A stretch of DNA of 64,000 nucleotides from Rathayibacter sp. Leaf185 (GTDB lineage Bacteria > Actinomycetota > Actinomycetes > Actinomycetales > Microbacteriaceae): positions 1 through 64,000 of the forward strand of contig NZ_LMPP01000002.1 in the NCBI RefSeq assembly GCF_001423885.1. The letters are read 5' to 3'. Below are positions 1 through 9,032 of the stretch, one piece after another. The notes beneath the pieces are model-generated. The model saw only the letters and a list, made by a program, of their open reading frames with translations. It was not told where the DNA came from and did no database searches. The translations under genes were made by a program, and so were the position numbers. Numbering within the stretch: position 1 is the first letter of the stretch; each line of letters opens with the position of its first letter.

Positions 1-285
1 CAGCTCCAGCTTCTTCGCCTCCAGCAGCTCCCGGAACCTGAACACGATCTGCTGACGCTTCGCCAGCGACGTGTCCCGCCACGCCGGGAACGCGGCCTTC
101 GCGGACGCGACGGCCGCATCGATCTCGGCCTGGTTCGCGAGCGCGACCTCGCGAGTCACGATGCCCAGCGCCGGGTCGTAGACCGGCGACGTCCGGCCCG
201 ACGACGACGCCGACAGCGCCCCATCGATCCAGTGGCCGACGGTCGTGACGGTGGTGAGCGGCTCGATGCCGGTGGTCTCGGACAT
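1..285 (-). CDS. iolA: Methylmalonate-semialdehyde dehydrogenase (CoA-acylating), N-terminal part, cut by window edge
   Basis: The first 95 codons run from an ATG at 285 off the left edge of the window. The N-terminus has the IolA/MmsA pattern, with VGHWIDGA followed by a SGRTSPVYDPALG segment and EIDAAVASAKAAFPAW. This family converts malonate or methylmalonate semialdehyde to acetyl-CoA or propionyl-CoA and is the last step of myo-inositol catabolism. A good ribosome site (AAGAAGGA on the coding strand) lies just upstream. The gene is third in a minus-strand run after iolC and the Cgl0159-type aldolase, 53 bases from the aldolase stop, which supports iolA over a valine-pathway mmsA. The catalytic cysteine region is outside the window. 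Confidence 0.85.
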   Translation of the reverse strand, partial: MSETTGIEPLTTVTTVGHWIDGALSASSSGRTSPVYDPALGIVTREVALANQAEIDAAVASAKAAFPAWRDTSLAKRQQIVFRFRELLEAKKLEL

Positions 286-338
286 GATTCCTTCTTCTCT
301 GGAGGCTTCTGTGGAGGGTCGGAGGGTGAGCCCGGGGC

Positions 339-1247
339 TCAGGTGGGAGTGCCGTGCACGAGGGCCGCGGCGGTGTCGACGGCGGAGGCGACGTCTCCGT
401 CGGCCGGGTAGATGAGGGTGCGGCCGACCACGAGACCGCGGACGCCGGGCAGCGCGAGCGCGTCGCGCCACTTCGCGTAGACGGCCTCGGGGCTGCCCTG
501 CGGGTCGCCGCCGAGCAGGAGCGTGGGCATCGTCGTCGCCGCCATGACACGCTCCATCCCGTCGACGACGGGCAGCTTCATCCACGTGTACGCCGAGGTC
601 GAGCCGAGGCCCGAGGCGATGGCGATCGAGGTGATGACGGCGTCGGCGCTGAGGTCGTTGACGACTCGACCGTCGACCCACTCGCTCAGGAAAGGCTCGA
701 GCATGATCGGGATCCGCGCCGCCGCGGCGGCGGTGACGGCACGCGCGTTGGCCTCGATGGTCGCGACCGACCCCGCGTCGGAGAGGTTGACGCGCAGCAG
801 GGTCTTGGCGAAGTCGAGACCGTCGCGGACGATCCCGTCGATGTCGTAGCCCGTGAAGCGGTCGTCCATCTCGAAGGAGGCGCCGCGGAGTCCGCCGCGG
901 TTCATCGAGCCCACGACGATCTTGTCGTCGAGCAGCCCGAGGAGGGCGAGGTCGTCGATGATGTCGGGGGTGCCGAGCACGCCATCGACCCCGGGGCGGG
1001 ACAGAGCGGTGGCGAGGCGGTCGAGCAGGTCGTACCGGTCGGCCATCGCCATGTCGTCACTGCGGACGCCGAGTGCCCCGCGTGCCGGGTGATCGGCCGC
1101 GACGATGAAGAGGCGGCCGTTCTCGCCGAGGAGCGGGCGGCGGCGGCGCGCCGCGAGCATCCGTGCCACGGCGGTCGGATCCTCGGCGCGGAGCCGCCGC
1201 AGCCGCTCGAAGGCGCCGCTGGGCAGGAGGCCCTCAGACGACGACAT
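339..1247 (-). CDS. Cgl0159-family (beta/alpha)8 aldolase-like protein of the inositol operon
   Basis: This 302-residue protein resembles the Cgl0159 family, TIM-barrel proteins of the class I aldolase/DeoC type found in actinobacterial iol clusters. Visible features are LFIVAADHPARGALG near residue 45, VVGSMNRGGLRGASFEMDDR in the middle, and a C-terminal GVRGLVVGRTLIYP phosphate-site-like segment. It probably does the IolJ job, splitting 5-dehydro-2-deoxy-D-gluconate 6-phosphate into dihydroxyacetone phosphate and malonate semialdehyde; that is inferred from position between iolC and iolA. The open frame extends to 1421, but ATG 1247 is chosen because upstream residues look like out-of-frame iolC and because it overlaps the iolC stop by 14 bases, as expected for translational coupling. 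Confidence 0.8.
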   Translation of the reverse strand: MSSSEGLLPSGAFERLRRLRAEDPTAVARMLAARRRRPLLGENGRLFIVAADHPARGALGVRSDDMAMADRYDLLDRLATALSRPGVDGVLGTPDIIDDLALLGLLDDKIVVGSMNRGGLRGASFEMDDRFTGYDIDGIVRDGLDFAKTLLRVNLSDAGSVATIEANARAVTAAAAARIPIMLEPFLSEWVDGRVVNDLSADAVITSIAIASGLGSTSAYTWMKLPVVDGMERVMAATTMPTLLLGGDPQGSPEAVYAKWRDALALPGVRGLVVGRTLIYPADGDVASAVDTAAALVHGTPT

Positions 1248-2202
1248 CGCTGCGCTCCTCGAGGAACCGCTCGACCTCGTCGGAGGTCGGCATGGCGGTC
1301 GAGCACTCGCGGCGGGAGGCGACGATCGCGCCGGCCACGTTGGCGAAGCGGAGGATCCGCTCGAGGTCCCACCCCTCGATGAGCCCGTGGGTGAGGGCGC
1401 CGCCGAAGCTGTCTCCGGCACCGAGCCCGTTGACGACCTCGACGGGGAACGGCGCGACCTCGACGGTCTCGGATCGCGTCTTGGCGAGGACTCCGCGGGG
1501 GCCCTGCTTCACGATCGCGAGCTCGACTCCGCGCTCGAGGAGGGCGTCCGCCGCTCGGTGCGGATCGGTCTCGCCGACTGCGATCTCGCACTCCTCGCGA
1601 TTGCCGACGGCGACGCTCACCCACTCCAGCGCCTTCGCGACCTCCTGCGACGCCCGCGCCGGCGAGCTCCAGAACATCGGCCGGTAGTCGAGGTCGAGCA
1701 CGGTGAGCGCTCGGCGCTCGCGGGCCTTCCAGGCGATGAAGTGCGCCGATCGGCTCGGCTCCTCGGTGAGGCCGGTGACGGTGGACCAGTAGACCGTGGC
1801 GCGGTGGATCGCGTCGAGGTCGAGGGACTGCGCCGTGATCGCGAGGTCGGGAGCCTTGGGCTTGCGGTAGAAGTACAGCGGGAAGTCGTCCGGGGGGAAG
1901 ATCTCGCAGAACGTGATGGGCGTCGCGAGGTCGGGCTCGGTGCCGACGAACTCGTCCGACACCCCGAGTCGACGCAGCTCCCGCTTCACGTAGCGGCCGA
2001 ACGGGTCGTCGCCCGTCCGCGAGATCAGGGCGGCGGAGCGGCCGTGCCGCGCGGCCGCAACGGCCACGTTCGCCGCGCTGCCGCCGAGGTACTTGCCGAA
2101 GGTCTCGACGTCCTCGAGGCCGAGGCCGTCCTGGAGCGGATAGATGTCGACGCCGACGCGGCCGATCGTCAGCACGTCGTAGGTCGTGGTCGAGGGTGTC
2201 AT
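1234..2202 (-). CDS. iolC: 5-dehydro-2-deoxygluconokinase
   Basis: This is a PfkB-family sugar kinase of 322 residues. It has the N-terminal glycine-rich YLGGSAANVAVAAARHG segment near residue 40 and the C-terminal catalytic motif GLGAGDSFGGAL, with the likely base at Asp264. IolC phosphorylates 5-dehydro-2-deoxy-D-gluconate in inositol catabolism. The assignment rests on fold, length and the following aldolase and iolA genes; other PfkB kinases would be harder to reconcile with that context. It is the first gene of the minus-strand iol operon. No good ribosome site is visible before ATG 2202, so initiation may be leaderless or weak. Confidence 0.85.
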   Translation of the reverse strand: MTPSTTTYDVLTIGRVGVDIYPLQDGLGLEDVETFGKYLGGSAANVAVAAARHGRSAALISRTGDDPFGRYVKRELRRLGVSDEFVGTEPDLATPITFCEIFPPDDFPLYFYRKPKAPDLAITAQSLDLDAIHRATVYWSTVTGLTEEPSRSAHFIAWKARERRALTVLDLDYRPMFWSSPARASQEVAKALEWVSVAVGNREECEIAVGETDPHRAADALLERGVELAIVKQGPRGVLAKTRSETVEVAPFPVEVVNGLGAGDSFGGALTHGLIEGWDLERILRFANVAGAIVASRRECSTAMPTSDEVERFLEERSDVVV

Positions 2203-2238
2203 ACGCCGGTGTACAACTTTCTGTCGAGGCGGCGACCG

Positions 2239-2271
2239 GGGGAGCGGCGCGGACCGGGCCGTGCGCTCCCC
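2239..2271 (-). terminator. Possible terminator after the GH36 gene
   Basis: Eight-base perfect arms, GGGGAGCG (2239-2246) and CGCTCCCC (2264-2271), enclose a 17-base GC-rich loop. The hairpin lies between the end of the alpha-galactosidase gene and iolC, both on the minus strand. No clear T-run follows, so termination is inferred. Confidence 0.4.
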
Positions 2272-2298
2272 GCAGGTCGTGGCTCCACCCTAACTCAT

Positions 2299-2310
2299 AT
2301 GTCCTGACAT
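2299..2310. promoter_or_regulatory. Candidate operator upstream of iolC
   Basis: ATGTC-CT-GACAT is a perfect 5-base inverted repeat in the otherwise unremarkable 121-base gap upstream of iolC. A further TGTACA palindrome sits at 2210-2215, eight bases from the iolC start. Either could be a GntR-type inositol regulator site; no regulator gene lies next to them. Confidence 0.3.
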
Positions 2311-2323
2311 GCGAACATGCTGA

Positions 2324-4486
2324 TCAGAGTCGCACCACCGAGTAGACGACTCCGCTCTCCGGGCGCAGGAGCGGCGCCGTCAGTCCCGCGCTCACGAGGA
2401 GGCCACCCGAGAGCTCGATCCCCGAGTCGCCCCACCACGGCGCCGGAGTGACGCGGTCGCCGCCCGTCCCGAGGGTCACGGGAGTCACGCGGTAGACCGC
2501 CTGCGGATCGAGCCCGGGCAGGCGGACGCGTCCCGGCGAGACGACCCCCGACCGCGCGAGTGAGACATACGAGTAGAGGGCGGCGCTGCGGTCGGAGGCG
2601 ACCACTCCGTTCACCGCGATCGTCTCGTCGGGGTGGTCGAGGCGCACCAGGTCGCCGCCGTGCAGCAGCGCGCGGTGCTCGCGGTAGAACGCGATCCATT
2701 GGCCGAGCTCGGCGCGCTCGGCGTCCGTCGCCGCTCGCAGGTCCCACTCGATGCCCAGGTGCCCGAACACCGCAGTGACGGCGCGGAACGACAGATCGTG
2801 CCACCGGCCGGTGGTGTGCGAGACGCCCGAGGCGATGTGCGAGCCCATCAGCTCCGGCGGGACGAGCTGCGTCGTCCACCGGTTCATCTGCTGGCGGTCC
2901 AGAGGATCGATGTTGTCGGACACCCAGACCCGGTCGGTGCGCTCGAGCACCCCGAGGTCGACGCGCGCGCCGCCGGAGGAGCACGACTCGATCTCGAGCG
3001 AGGGGTACCGCTCCTTGATCTCGTCGACCAGCCGGTAGAAGGCGAGGGTCTGGGCGTGCACTCCGGCGCGGCCGGCGGGGGCGGTGCCCGCGTCCACGAG
3101 ATCGCGGTTGTGATCCCACTTGATGTAGGCGATGTCGTACTCGTCGAGGATCGCGAAGATCGCGCCCCGGATGTGCTCGAAGCACTCGGGGATCCCGAGG
3201 TTCAGCACCTGCTGGTTGCGGGAGGAGACCGGGAGACGTCCGCCGGTCGCCATGATCCACTCCGGGTGCGCGCGGGCGAGATCGGAGTCGAGGTTGACCA
3301 TCTCGGGCTCGAACCAGAGCCCGAACTGCATGCCGAGCGAGCGGACGCGGTCGACGAGCGGGTGGAGCCCCTCGGGCCAGACCTCGGGCGAGACGACCCA
3401 GTCGCCGAGCCCCGAGGTGTCGTCGCGACGGCTGCCGAACCAGCCGTCGTCGAGCACGTAGCGCTCGACGCCGAGGGCGGCGGCCTGCTCGGCGAGCTCG
3501 ACCAGCACGTCGAGGTCGTGGTCGAAGTAGACCGCCTCCCAGACGTTGAGGGTGACGGGCCGCGGAGTGGCGGGGTGCTGCGGTCGTGCCCGCAGCATCC
3601 GGTGGAACCGGCGGGCGACCGCGTCGAGGCCGACTCCGTGGGCGGCGTAGAGCCACGGGCTCCGGTAGCTCTCCCCCTGAGCGAGCCGGACCTCGCCCGG
3701 GAGCAGCAGCTCGCCTCCGCCGAGGACCTGCACCCCGGTCGAGACGCGCTCGACCTGGTGCACGTGGTTGCCCGACCAGCCGACGTGGAGACTCCAGATC
3801 TCGCCGCCGGCGAAGCCGAAGCCGGGCTCGCCCACTGAGAGCAGGGTCGCCGCATCGGCTCCGGTGCGACCGTGCCGACCCTCCCGGCGGTGGGTCCCGA
3901 CGGTCACCGACGAGCGCTGCGGGACCCGCTCCTTGCCCCAGCGACCCGCGAAGTCGAGGATCTCGCTCGCCGCGGGGGTGACGGGCAGGGCGAGGAGGAG
4001 CTCGTCGAGCTGGTAGACCCCGGCACCGAGGTTCGTGACCTCGGCACGCAGCCGCGCGATGCCGGAGGCGTCCATCTCGACCGCGAGATCGAGAGCGAGG
4101 GCAGCGACCGGGTCCTCCGCGTGCACGGTCAGGACGCGGGCCTCCACGACACCTCCGGTGAGCGGTTCGCCGTCGGCCCGGGCGCCGACGACCCGGAACC
4201 GGGGGGAGAAATCGGCGCCGGCGCGGGAGCCGTTCAGGCCCGGCCTGCCGCTCCAGCCGGTCCACTCCTCGGGGAGGAGGGCCAGCCGGACGGGCTCGTC
4301 CACGTCGTTGGGGCCGGGCCGGGCCGTCGCCGAGAGGGCGAGCGCCTCGAAGGCGACGGAATCGAGGGGGCCGCAGTCGGTGCCCCAGTGCAGGACCGCG
4401 GGGAGCAGCGAGTCGCTGAGGTCGAGGACGAGGGCGACGCCGGCGGCGCGCAGCACGGCCCCGGTCGTGGCGGTGGTGCCGGTCAT
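2324..4486 (-). CDS. GH36 alpha-galactosidase
   Basis: A 720-residue GH36 enzyme, the usual length of the bacterial family, which removes terminal alpha-1,6-galactose from raffinose-type sugars and galactosides. After an N-terminal beta-sandwich, the barrel carries VTLNVWEAVYF, VLDDGWFGSRRDD and FGLWFEPEM. The nucleophile is Asp458 in YIKWDHNRD, and the acid/base is Asp524 in VSDNIDPLDR. No signal peptide is visible, so the enzyme is cytoplasmic. ATG 4486 is chosen over upstream frame extension because GGAAGGA precedes it and it overlaps the LacI stop (ATGA). It is the last gene of the operon of two permeases, binding protein and LacI, so transported galactosides are the expected substrate. 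Confidence 0.93.
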   Translation of the reverse strand: MTGTTATTGAVLRAAGVALVLDLSDSLLPAVLHWGTDCGPLDSVAFEALALSATARPGPNDVDEPVRLALLPEEWTGWSGRPGLNGSRAGADFSPRFRVVGARADGEPLTGGVVEARVLTVHAEDPVAALALDLAVEMDASGIARLRAEVTNLGAGVYQLDELLLALPVTPAASEILDFAGRWGKERVPQRSSVTVGTHRREGRHGRTGADAATLLSVGEPGFGFAGGEIWSLHVGWSGNHVHQVERVSTGVQVLGGGELLLPGEVRLAQGESYRSPWLYAAHGVGLDAVARRFHRMLRARPQHPATPRPVTLNVWEAVYFDHDLDVLVELAEQAAALGVERYVLDDGWFGSRRDDTSGLGDWVVSPEVWPEGLHPLVDRVRSLGMQFGLWFEPEMVNLDSDLARAHPEWIMATGGRLPVSSRNQQVLNLGIPECFEHIRGAIFAILDEYDIAYIKWDHNRDLVDAGTAPAGRAGVHAQTLAFYRLVDEIKERYPSLEIESCSSGGARVDLGVLERTDRVWVSDNIDPLDRQQMNRWTTQLVPPELMGSHIASGVSHTTGRWHDLSFRAVTAVFGHLGIEWDLRAATDAERAELGQWIAFYREHRALLHGGDLVRLDHPDETIAVNGVVASDRSAALYSYVSLARSGVVSPGRVRLPGLDPQAVYRVTPVTLGTGGDRVTPAPWWGDSGIELSGGLLVSAGLTAPLLRPESGVVYSVVRL

Positions 4487-5535
4487 GCGAGTGGTCCTTC
4501 CGAGCGGTCGGCCCTGCGGCGGGCGCCGCATCCGCAGGATTCGCGGAGGACGAGCTCGCCGCGGAAGGCGGTGTGACCGGAGCTGGGTGATGAGGCGGAG
4601 ATGACGGTGTCGATCGCCCGGCGCGCCATGACGGCGACGGGCTGCTGGAGGGTGGTGAGTCGGGGGATGCTGAACGCCGATTCGGAGGTGCCGTCGTACG
4701 AGATGATCGCGAGCTCCTCCGGGACGCGGATCCCGAGGTCGGCGGCGCCGCGCAGGAGGCCGATCCCGACCAGGTCGGATCCGGCGAAGACGGCGTCGGG
4801 CCGATCCGGACCGGAGAGCAGGCGCTCGGCGGCGAGGAGACCGCCCTCTCTGGTCCAGCTGGTGATCTCGACGCTGCCGCGCGGCAGGCCGGCGGCCGAG
4901 AGGGCCTCCTCCCAGCCGATCTGGCGGAGGTCCCTGGCGCCGGTCGGGTCGGAGCTGGCACCGATCACCAGGTCGATCGAGCGGCAGCCGTGCACCTCCA
5001 CGAGGTGCCGGACGACGGTGTGCGCGCTCTCCACGGCGTCGAGACCCAGGGAGGGGACCCCGGCGACGGAGTGGAACGAGTCGATCAGGACGGTCGGGAT
5101 CGTCGGATCGGCGGCGGGCTGCAGGCTCTCGTGGAACACGCTCGCGAGGATGACCCCGTCGACCCCCCGCGAGTGCATCTCGTTCAGGAGCGTGACCTCC
5201 CGGGCCGGATCGTCGTGGGTGTTGGCGATGAGGAGGGCGTAGCCGCGCTCGGTGGCCGCGGTCTCGATCTGCAGCGCGTACTCGGCGAAGTACGGGTTGC
5301 TGGTGTCGGGCATGAGCAGGGCGAGCACGTGGGTCCGACCCGATCGCAGGGCGCGTGCGCTGCTGTTGGGCCGGTAGCCGAGCGCCTCGATGGCGTCGCG
5401 CACCCGGCGCTCCTTCTCGGGAGTGACGTTCTTCGCCCCGGTGACGACGTAGCTGACGACGGCGGTGCTCACCCCGGCCCGCTCCGCGACGTCGTTGCGG
5501 GTGGGCGCCCGGCGTGATCGTGCTGTGTCCGCCAT
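4483..5535 (-). CDS. LacI-family transcriptional regulator of the alpha-galactoside operon
   Basis: A 350-residue LacI/GalR protein. The N-terminal helix-turn-helix reads NDVAERAGVSTAVVSYVVTG and is followed by the hinge YRPNSSARALRSGRTHVL and a periplasmic-binding-protein-like sensor domain ending in LVLRESCGCGA. ATG 5535 has a GAGGAGG ribosome site; upstream in-frame codons lie within the hairpin that follows the binding-protein gene. It is encoded inside the operon, between the binding protein and GH36, and its stop overlaps the GH36 start. It is the best candidate to bind the paired CTAC-N4-GTAG sites at 9033-9068. The inducer is inferred to be a galactoside. Confidence 0.9.
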   Translation of the reverse strand: MADTARSRRAPTRNDVAERAGVSTAVVSYVVTGAKNVTPEKERRVRDAIEALGYRPNSSARALRSGRTHVLALLMPDTSNPYFAEYALQIETAATERGYALLIANTHDDPAREVTLLNEMHSRGVDGVILASVFHESLQPAADPTIPTVLIDSFHSVAGVPSLGLDAVESAHTVVRHLVEVHGCRSIDLVIGASSDPTGARDLRQIGWEEALSAAGLPRGSVEITSWTREGGLLAAERLLSGPDRPDAVFAGSDLVGIGLLRGAADLGIRVPEELAIISYDGTSESAFSIPRLTTLQQPVAVMARRAIDTVISASSPSSGHTAFRGELVLRESCGCGARRRADRSEGPLA

Positions 5536-5557
5536 CGACGGCCTCCTCGAGAGGGGA

Positions 5558-5584
5558 GGGGGGCCCGGACGGTCCGGGCCCCCC
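5558..5584 (-). terminator. Strong hairpin after the binding-protein gene
   Basis: Thirteen-base complementary arms (5558-5570 and 5572-5584, all G/C but for one A-T pair) form a near loop-less stem just downstream of the binding-protein stop and upstream of the LacI start. It probably acts as a partial terminator and 3'-end stabiliser that raises binding protein over the downstream regulator and enzyme. Confidence 0.7.
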
Positions 5585-5593
5585 GCTCTGCTG

Positions 5594-6985
5594 CTATTCA
5601 AACAGCGCGTTCACCTGGTCGTTGGCGTCGGTCAGCGACGAGGGGTCGGCCTGGCCCTCGAGAACGGCGTCGACCGCGGGGGTCATGATGCCGGCGATCT
5701 TCGCGGCGTTGTCCGTGATCGGGAACAGGAACGTGGTCTTGTCGTCGACCTGCTGGGTGAAGGCGCTCACATCGATGCCGCGGTCCGAGAACGCGGTCTG
5801 CGCCTTCTCCGTGCCGCTCGGGATGGCCGGGAAGACGACACCCTGCTCGCCGATGACGTCCTGGCAGGCGGGCGAGGCCATGTACTCCACCCACGCCGCC
5901 GACGCGTCCTTGTTGTCGGAGCCGGCCCAGATCGAGTCGGCGAGTCCGTTGAACATGGTCGAGCGCTTGCCGTCGGGGCCGGCCGGGGTAGGCGCGATCC
6001 CCACGTCGATCCCGCTGAGGCCGGTGAACGAGTTGATGTTCCACGATCCGTTCGTGAGCATCGCGTACTTGCCGGCGCCGAAGGTCTGCGTCGAGTCGCT
6101 GCCCGTGACGGCGGCCACCGAGGGCATGTAGCCCTTCTCGATCATCCGGGCCGTCCAGCCGATCGTGTCCTGGAAGCGCTCGTCGTCGTAGTTGTACTTC
6201 GTGCCCCACGGGTTCTTGTCGGTGTAGGTCCAGCCCGTGGTGCCGGCGTACATGCTCCACTGGGTCTGGCCGTTGCCGCCGCCCGATCCGCCGTCGAGGC
6301 CGAGGCCGTAGACGGCGACGCGGGTCTTGTCGAAGCCGGACTCGTCGCCGCGGACGCCGTTCACGTCGACGGTGAGATGCGCGATCGCCTGCTCGTAGCT
6401 GCCGCCGTCCTCCGGGTTCCACTGGAGGTCGGCGATCTGCTCGGGCGTGTAGCCGCCGTCGCTGATCAGCGCCTGGTTGTAGAAGACCGCGACCGTGTCC
6501 CAGTCCTTCGGGAGGCCGTAGCGGTTGCCGTCCTGACCGACCCAGAGGTCGGCGAGGCCGTCCTGGTACTGGCCGACGTCGATGCCGTCCTTGTCGACCA
6601 CGCCGTCGAGCGCGACGAGCTGGTCGTTGTTCACGAAGTCCGCGAACTTCGACAGGTGGTCGGTGAACACGTCCGGGGCGGTGCCGGCGACGAATCCGTT
6701 GGTGAGCTTCGTCCAGTAGTCGTCCCACGAGTACTGCGAGATCGTGACGGTGACGTCCGGGTTCGCCTCGTGGAACGCGTCGGCGCAGCTCTGGTAGGCC
6801 GCCTTCTGGTTGTTGTCCCACAGCCAGTAGTCGATGGTGCCGGAGGCGGCGCTGGTGTCGATGTCGGCGCCGTCGGACGAGCCGGCGGCGGCGCCGGAGC
6901 CGCCGCCGACGCAGCCGGCGAGGGAGAGTCCGAGGGCGGTGACGCCGGCGAGGGCGAGGGCGGACCTCTTGAGGGTTCGGGACAT
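5594..6985 (-). CDS. Sugar ABC transporter substrate-binding lipoprotein
   Basis: A 463-residue extracellular solute-binding protein of the carbohydrate (CUT1) type. The N-terminus is a lipoprotein signal, MSRTLKRSALALAGVTALG with lipobox LAGC and Cys26 as the lipidation site. The mature start is a Gly/Ser/Asp linker followed by TIDYWLWDNNQKAAYQ and the typical APDVFTDHLSKFADFV region. It should present an oligosaccharide, by context an alpha-galactoside, to the permeases encoded just upstream. ATG 6985 is chosen because the signal peptide starts there; the longer frame adds unrelated residues. GAAAGG is upstream. No ATPase is encoded nearby, so a shared MsiK-like ATPase is inferred. Confidence 0.92.
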   Translation of the reverse strand: MSRTLKRSALALAGVTALGLSLAGCVGGGSGAAAGSSDGADIDTSAASGTIDYWLWDNNQKAAYQSCADAFHEANPDVTVTISQYSWDDYWTKLTNGFVAGTAPDVFTDHLSKFADFVNNDQLVALDGVVDKDGIDVGQYQDGLADLWVGQDGNRYGLPKDWDTVAVFYNQALISDGGYTPEQIADLQWNPEDGGSYEQAIAHLTVDVNGVRGDESGFDKTRVAVYGLGLDGGSGGGNGQTQWSMYAGTTGWTYTDKNPWGTKYNYDDERFQDTIGWTARMIEKGYMPSVAAVTGSDSTQTFGAGKYAMLTNGSWNINSFTGLSGIDVGIAPTPAGPDGKRSTMFNGLADSIWAGSDNKDASAAWVEYMASPACQDVIGEQGVVFPAIPSGTEKAQTAFSDRGIDVSAFTQQVDDKTTFLFPITDNAAKIAGIMTPAVDAVLEGQADPSSLTDANDQVNALFE

Positions 6986-7044
6986 GGTGCTGCGACCTTT
7001 CTGCTTCATTGCGAGGGAGGGGGTGCGAGGGAAGGGGGAGTGCG

Positions 7045-7998
7045 TCACTTGACGCCGGAGTAGCCGATGGAGTCGACGATCCGGCGGCCGAACGCGAGGA
7101 AGAGGATCAGGACGGGGACGGCGGCGACGAGAGTGGCGGCCATCAGGCCCGCCCAGTCGGGGCTGCCGTTGGGGGTCTGCGAGCGGAAGACGCCGAGCGC
7201 GACGGTGAGGACGCGCGACTCCTCCGTGTTGCCCGCGAGCAGCGGCCAGAAGTAGTCGTTCCAGGTGTTGATGTAGGTGAGGATCCCGAGCGTGGCCAGG
7301 GGGGCGACGCTCATCGGCACGATCAGCCGGAAGAAGATCCGGAGCTTGCCTGCGCCGTCGAGCTCGGCCGCCTCCTCGATCTCGCGGCTGATGCCGAGGA
7401 AGAACTGGCGGAGGAAGAACACGGCGAACGGGGTCATCAGGAGGGACGGCAGGGCGAGACCGGGGATCGTGTTGAGCAGCCCGAGGTCGCGCATCAGCAC
7501 GAAGTTGGGCAGCGCCGTGAAGATCGGCGGCACCATCAGCGCCGTGAGGAACGCGGAGAACACGAGGTCGCGGCCCGGCCAGCGCAGGCGGGCGAAGGCG
7601 TACGCCGCGAGCGAGCAGAACAGCAGCTGACCGGCGGTGACGAGCGTGGCGTAGAGGACCGAGTTGCGCAGGTAGAGCCAGAACTCGACGGAGGCGCCCG
7701 ACCCGCCCTCGGCGATCGCCTGCTCCTGGGTCGCGAAGCCGAGGACTCGGGCGAACGCGCCCCAGGTGAACTCGACCGGCAGCAGCGAGGTCGGATTGCT
7801 CGCGAGAGCGTTCTCGGTCGAGAAGGCCGTGCGGATCATCCAGAAGAAGGGGAACAGCGTCACGACGAGGGCGAGGATCATCGCGGCCCAGGCGAGGACG
7901 CGTCCGATGCTCGGACGGCGGAGCCCGGAGCGGCGGGGTGAGCCGGGGCCCGGGGCGGCGGGGCCGACAGCGGCGTCGGCGACGAGTGTGGAGGTCAT
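7045..7998 (-). CDS. Sugar ABC transporter permease, MalG type
   Basis: A 317-residue inner-membrane permease. A hydrophilic N-terminal tail rich in Pro and Arg precedes the first membrane segment, WAAMILALVVTLFPFFWMI. The EAA loop that contacts the ATPase is visible as EIEEAAELDGAGKLRIFFRLIVP. The C-terminus is FGRRIVDSIGYSGVK, characteristic of MalG-like proteins. It forms a heterodimer with the MalF-type protein encoded ten bases upstream and is followed, after 59 bases, by the binding-protein gene. Confidence 0.93.
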   Translation of the reverse strand: MTSTLVADAAVGPAAPGPGSPRRSGLRRPSIGRVLAWAAMILALVVTLFPFFWMIRTAFSTENALASNPTSLLPVEFTWGAFARVLGFATQEQAIAEGGSGASVEFWLYLRNSVLYATLVTAGQLLFCSLAAYAFARLRWPGRDLVFSAFLTALMVPPIFTALPNFVLMRDLGLLNTIPGLALPSLLMTPFAVFFLRQFFLGISREIEEAAELDGAGKLRIFFRLIVPMSVAPLATLGILTYINTWNDYFWPLLAGNTEESRVLTVALGVFRSQTPNGSPDWAGLMAATLVAAVPVLILFLAFGRRIVDSIGYSGVK

Positions 7999-8007
7999 CG
8001 GGGATCC

Positions 8008-8937
8008 CTAGGCGAGGTCGGACTGGTCGGCGCGCATCAAGCGGAGCTGGAAGAACGCGACGCAGGCGAGGATGAGGAGCAGGACGACCGAGATCGCACT
8101 GGCGTAGCCGAAGTCGTTCTCACCGAAGCCGACCTGGTAGATGTAGTACTGGATCACCCGGGTGGCGTTGACCGGCCCGCCTCTGGTCGTCACGGCGACG
8201 GTGTCGAACACCTGGAACGAGCCGGTGACGGTGATGACGAGCACCAGCGCGAGGATCGGCCGCAGCAGCGGCAGGGTGATCCTCCAGAACGAGCGCCACT
8301 CGGTCGAGCCGTCGATCGCGGCCGCCTCGTAGACGTACGGCGGGATCATCTGCAGCCCGGCGAACACGAGCAGCGCGGTGTATCCCATGTGCCGCCAGAC
8401 GTTCACCAGCGCGATCGTCGGGATCGCCCAGCCGGAGTCGGCGAAGAACGGGATCCGGGTCAGGCCGAGCCACTCGATCACGCTGTTCACGAATCCGAGC
8501 TGGTAGTCGAGCAGCAGGAACCAGATCATCGCCGCGATCACGTTCGAGATCAGGAACGGCAGCAGGATCGTGCCGCGGATGACGACCGACTGGGTCAGCC
8601 GGTGCATCAGGACCGCGAGCCCGACGGCGACGATCGTCTGGACGACGATGTTGATGGCGACGTACTGCAGTGTCACGCCGACCGAGTTCCAGAACAGGGG
8701 GTCGGAGGCGAGGCGCACGTAGTTGTCGAGACCGATGAACGACGGAGCGCTCATCAGGTTGTAGTCGGTGAAGCTCAGGTAGATGCCGCGGACGGACGGG
8801 GCGACGTAGAACGCCCCGAAGCCGATGGCGGCGGGAAGCACGAACGCGAGGGCGACGAGGACCTCGCGGCGTCGGGCGGCTCGGCGGCCGGGGGAGACCG
8901 TGGGCCGTGAGGCGAGGCCGGAACGCGTCGCGCTCAT
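8008..8937 (-). CDS. Sugar ABC transporter permease, MalF type
   Basis: A 309-residue permease with six predicted membrane segments, starting with VLVALAFVLPAAIGFGAFYVAPSV. The EAA loop reads YEAAAIDGSTEWRSFWRITLP. It pairs with the MalG-type permease downstream. ATG 8937 gives the expected family N-terminus (MSATRSGLASRPTV), while the much longer open frame upstream crosses the operator region and reads low-complexity residues, so it was not used. It is the first gene of the minus-strand alpha-galactoside operon and shares the 219-base divergent control region with the GH-D protein at 9157. Confidence 0.92.
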   Translation of the reverse strand: MSATRSGLASRPTVSPGRRAARRREVLVALAFVLPAAIGFGAFYVAPSVRGIYLSFTDYNLMSAPSFIGLDNYVRLASDPLFWNSVGVTLQYVAINIVVQTIVAVGLAVLMHRLTQSVVIRGTILLPFLISNVIAAMIWFLLLDYQLGFVNSVIEWLGLTRIPFFADSGWAIPTIALVNVWRHMGYTALLVFAGLQMIPPYVYEAAAIDGSTEWRSFWRITLPLLRPILALVLVITVTGSFQVFDTVAVTTRGGPVNATRVIQYYIYQVGFGENDFGYASAISVVLLLILACVAFFQLRLMRADQSDLA

Positions 8938-9032
8938 CGGTCGTCCTGCTCGCCGCGGGGGGCGCGGGTCGGATGAGGTAGCACGGTGACTCCTTCGTCG
9001 AAAGCCGTGGGAACGCCCGGTCGGGCGGTCGG

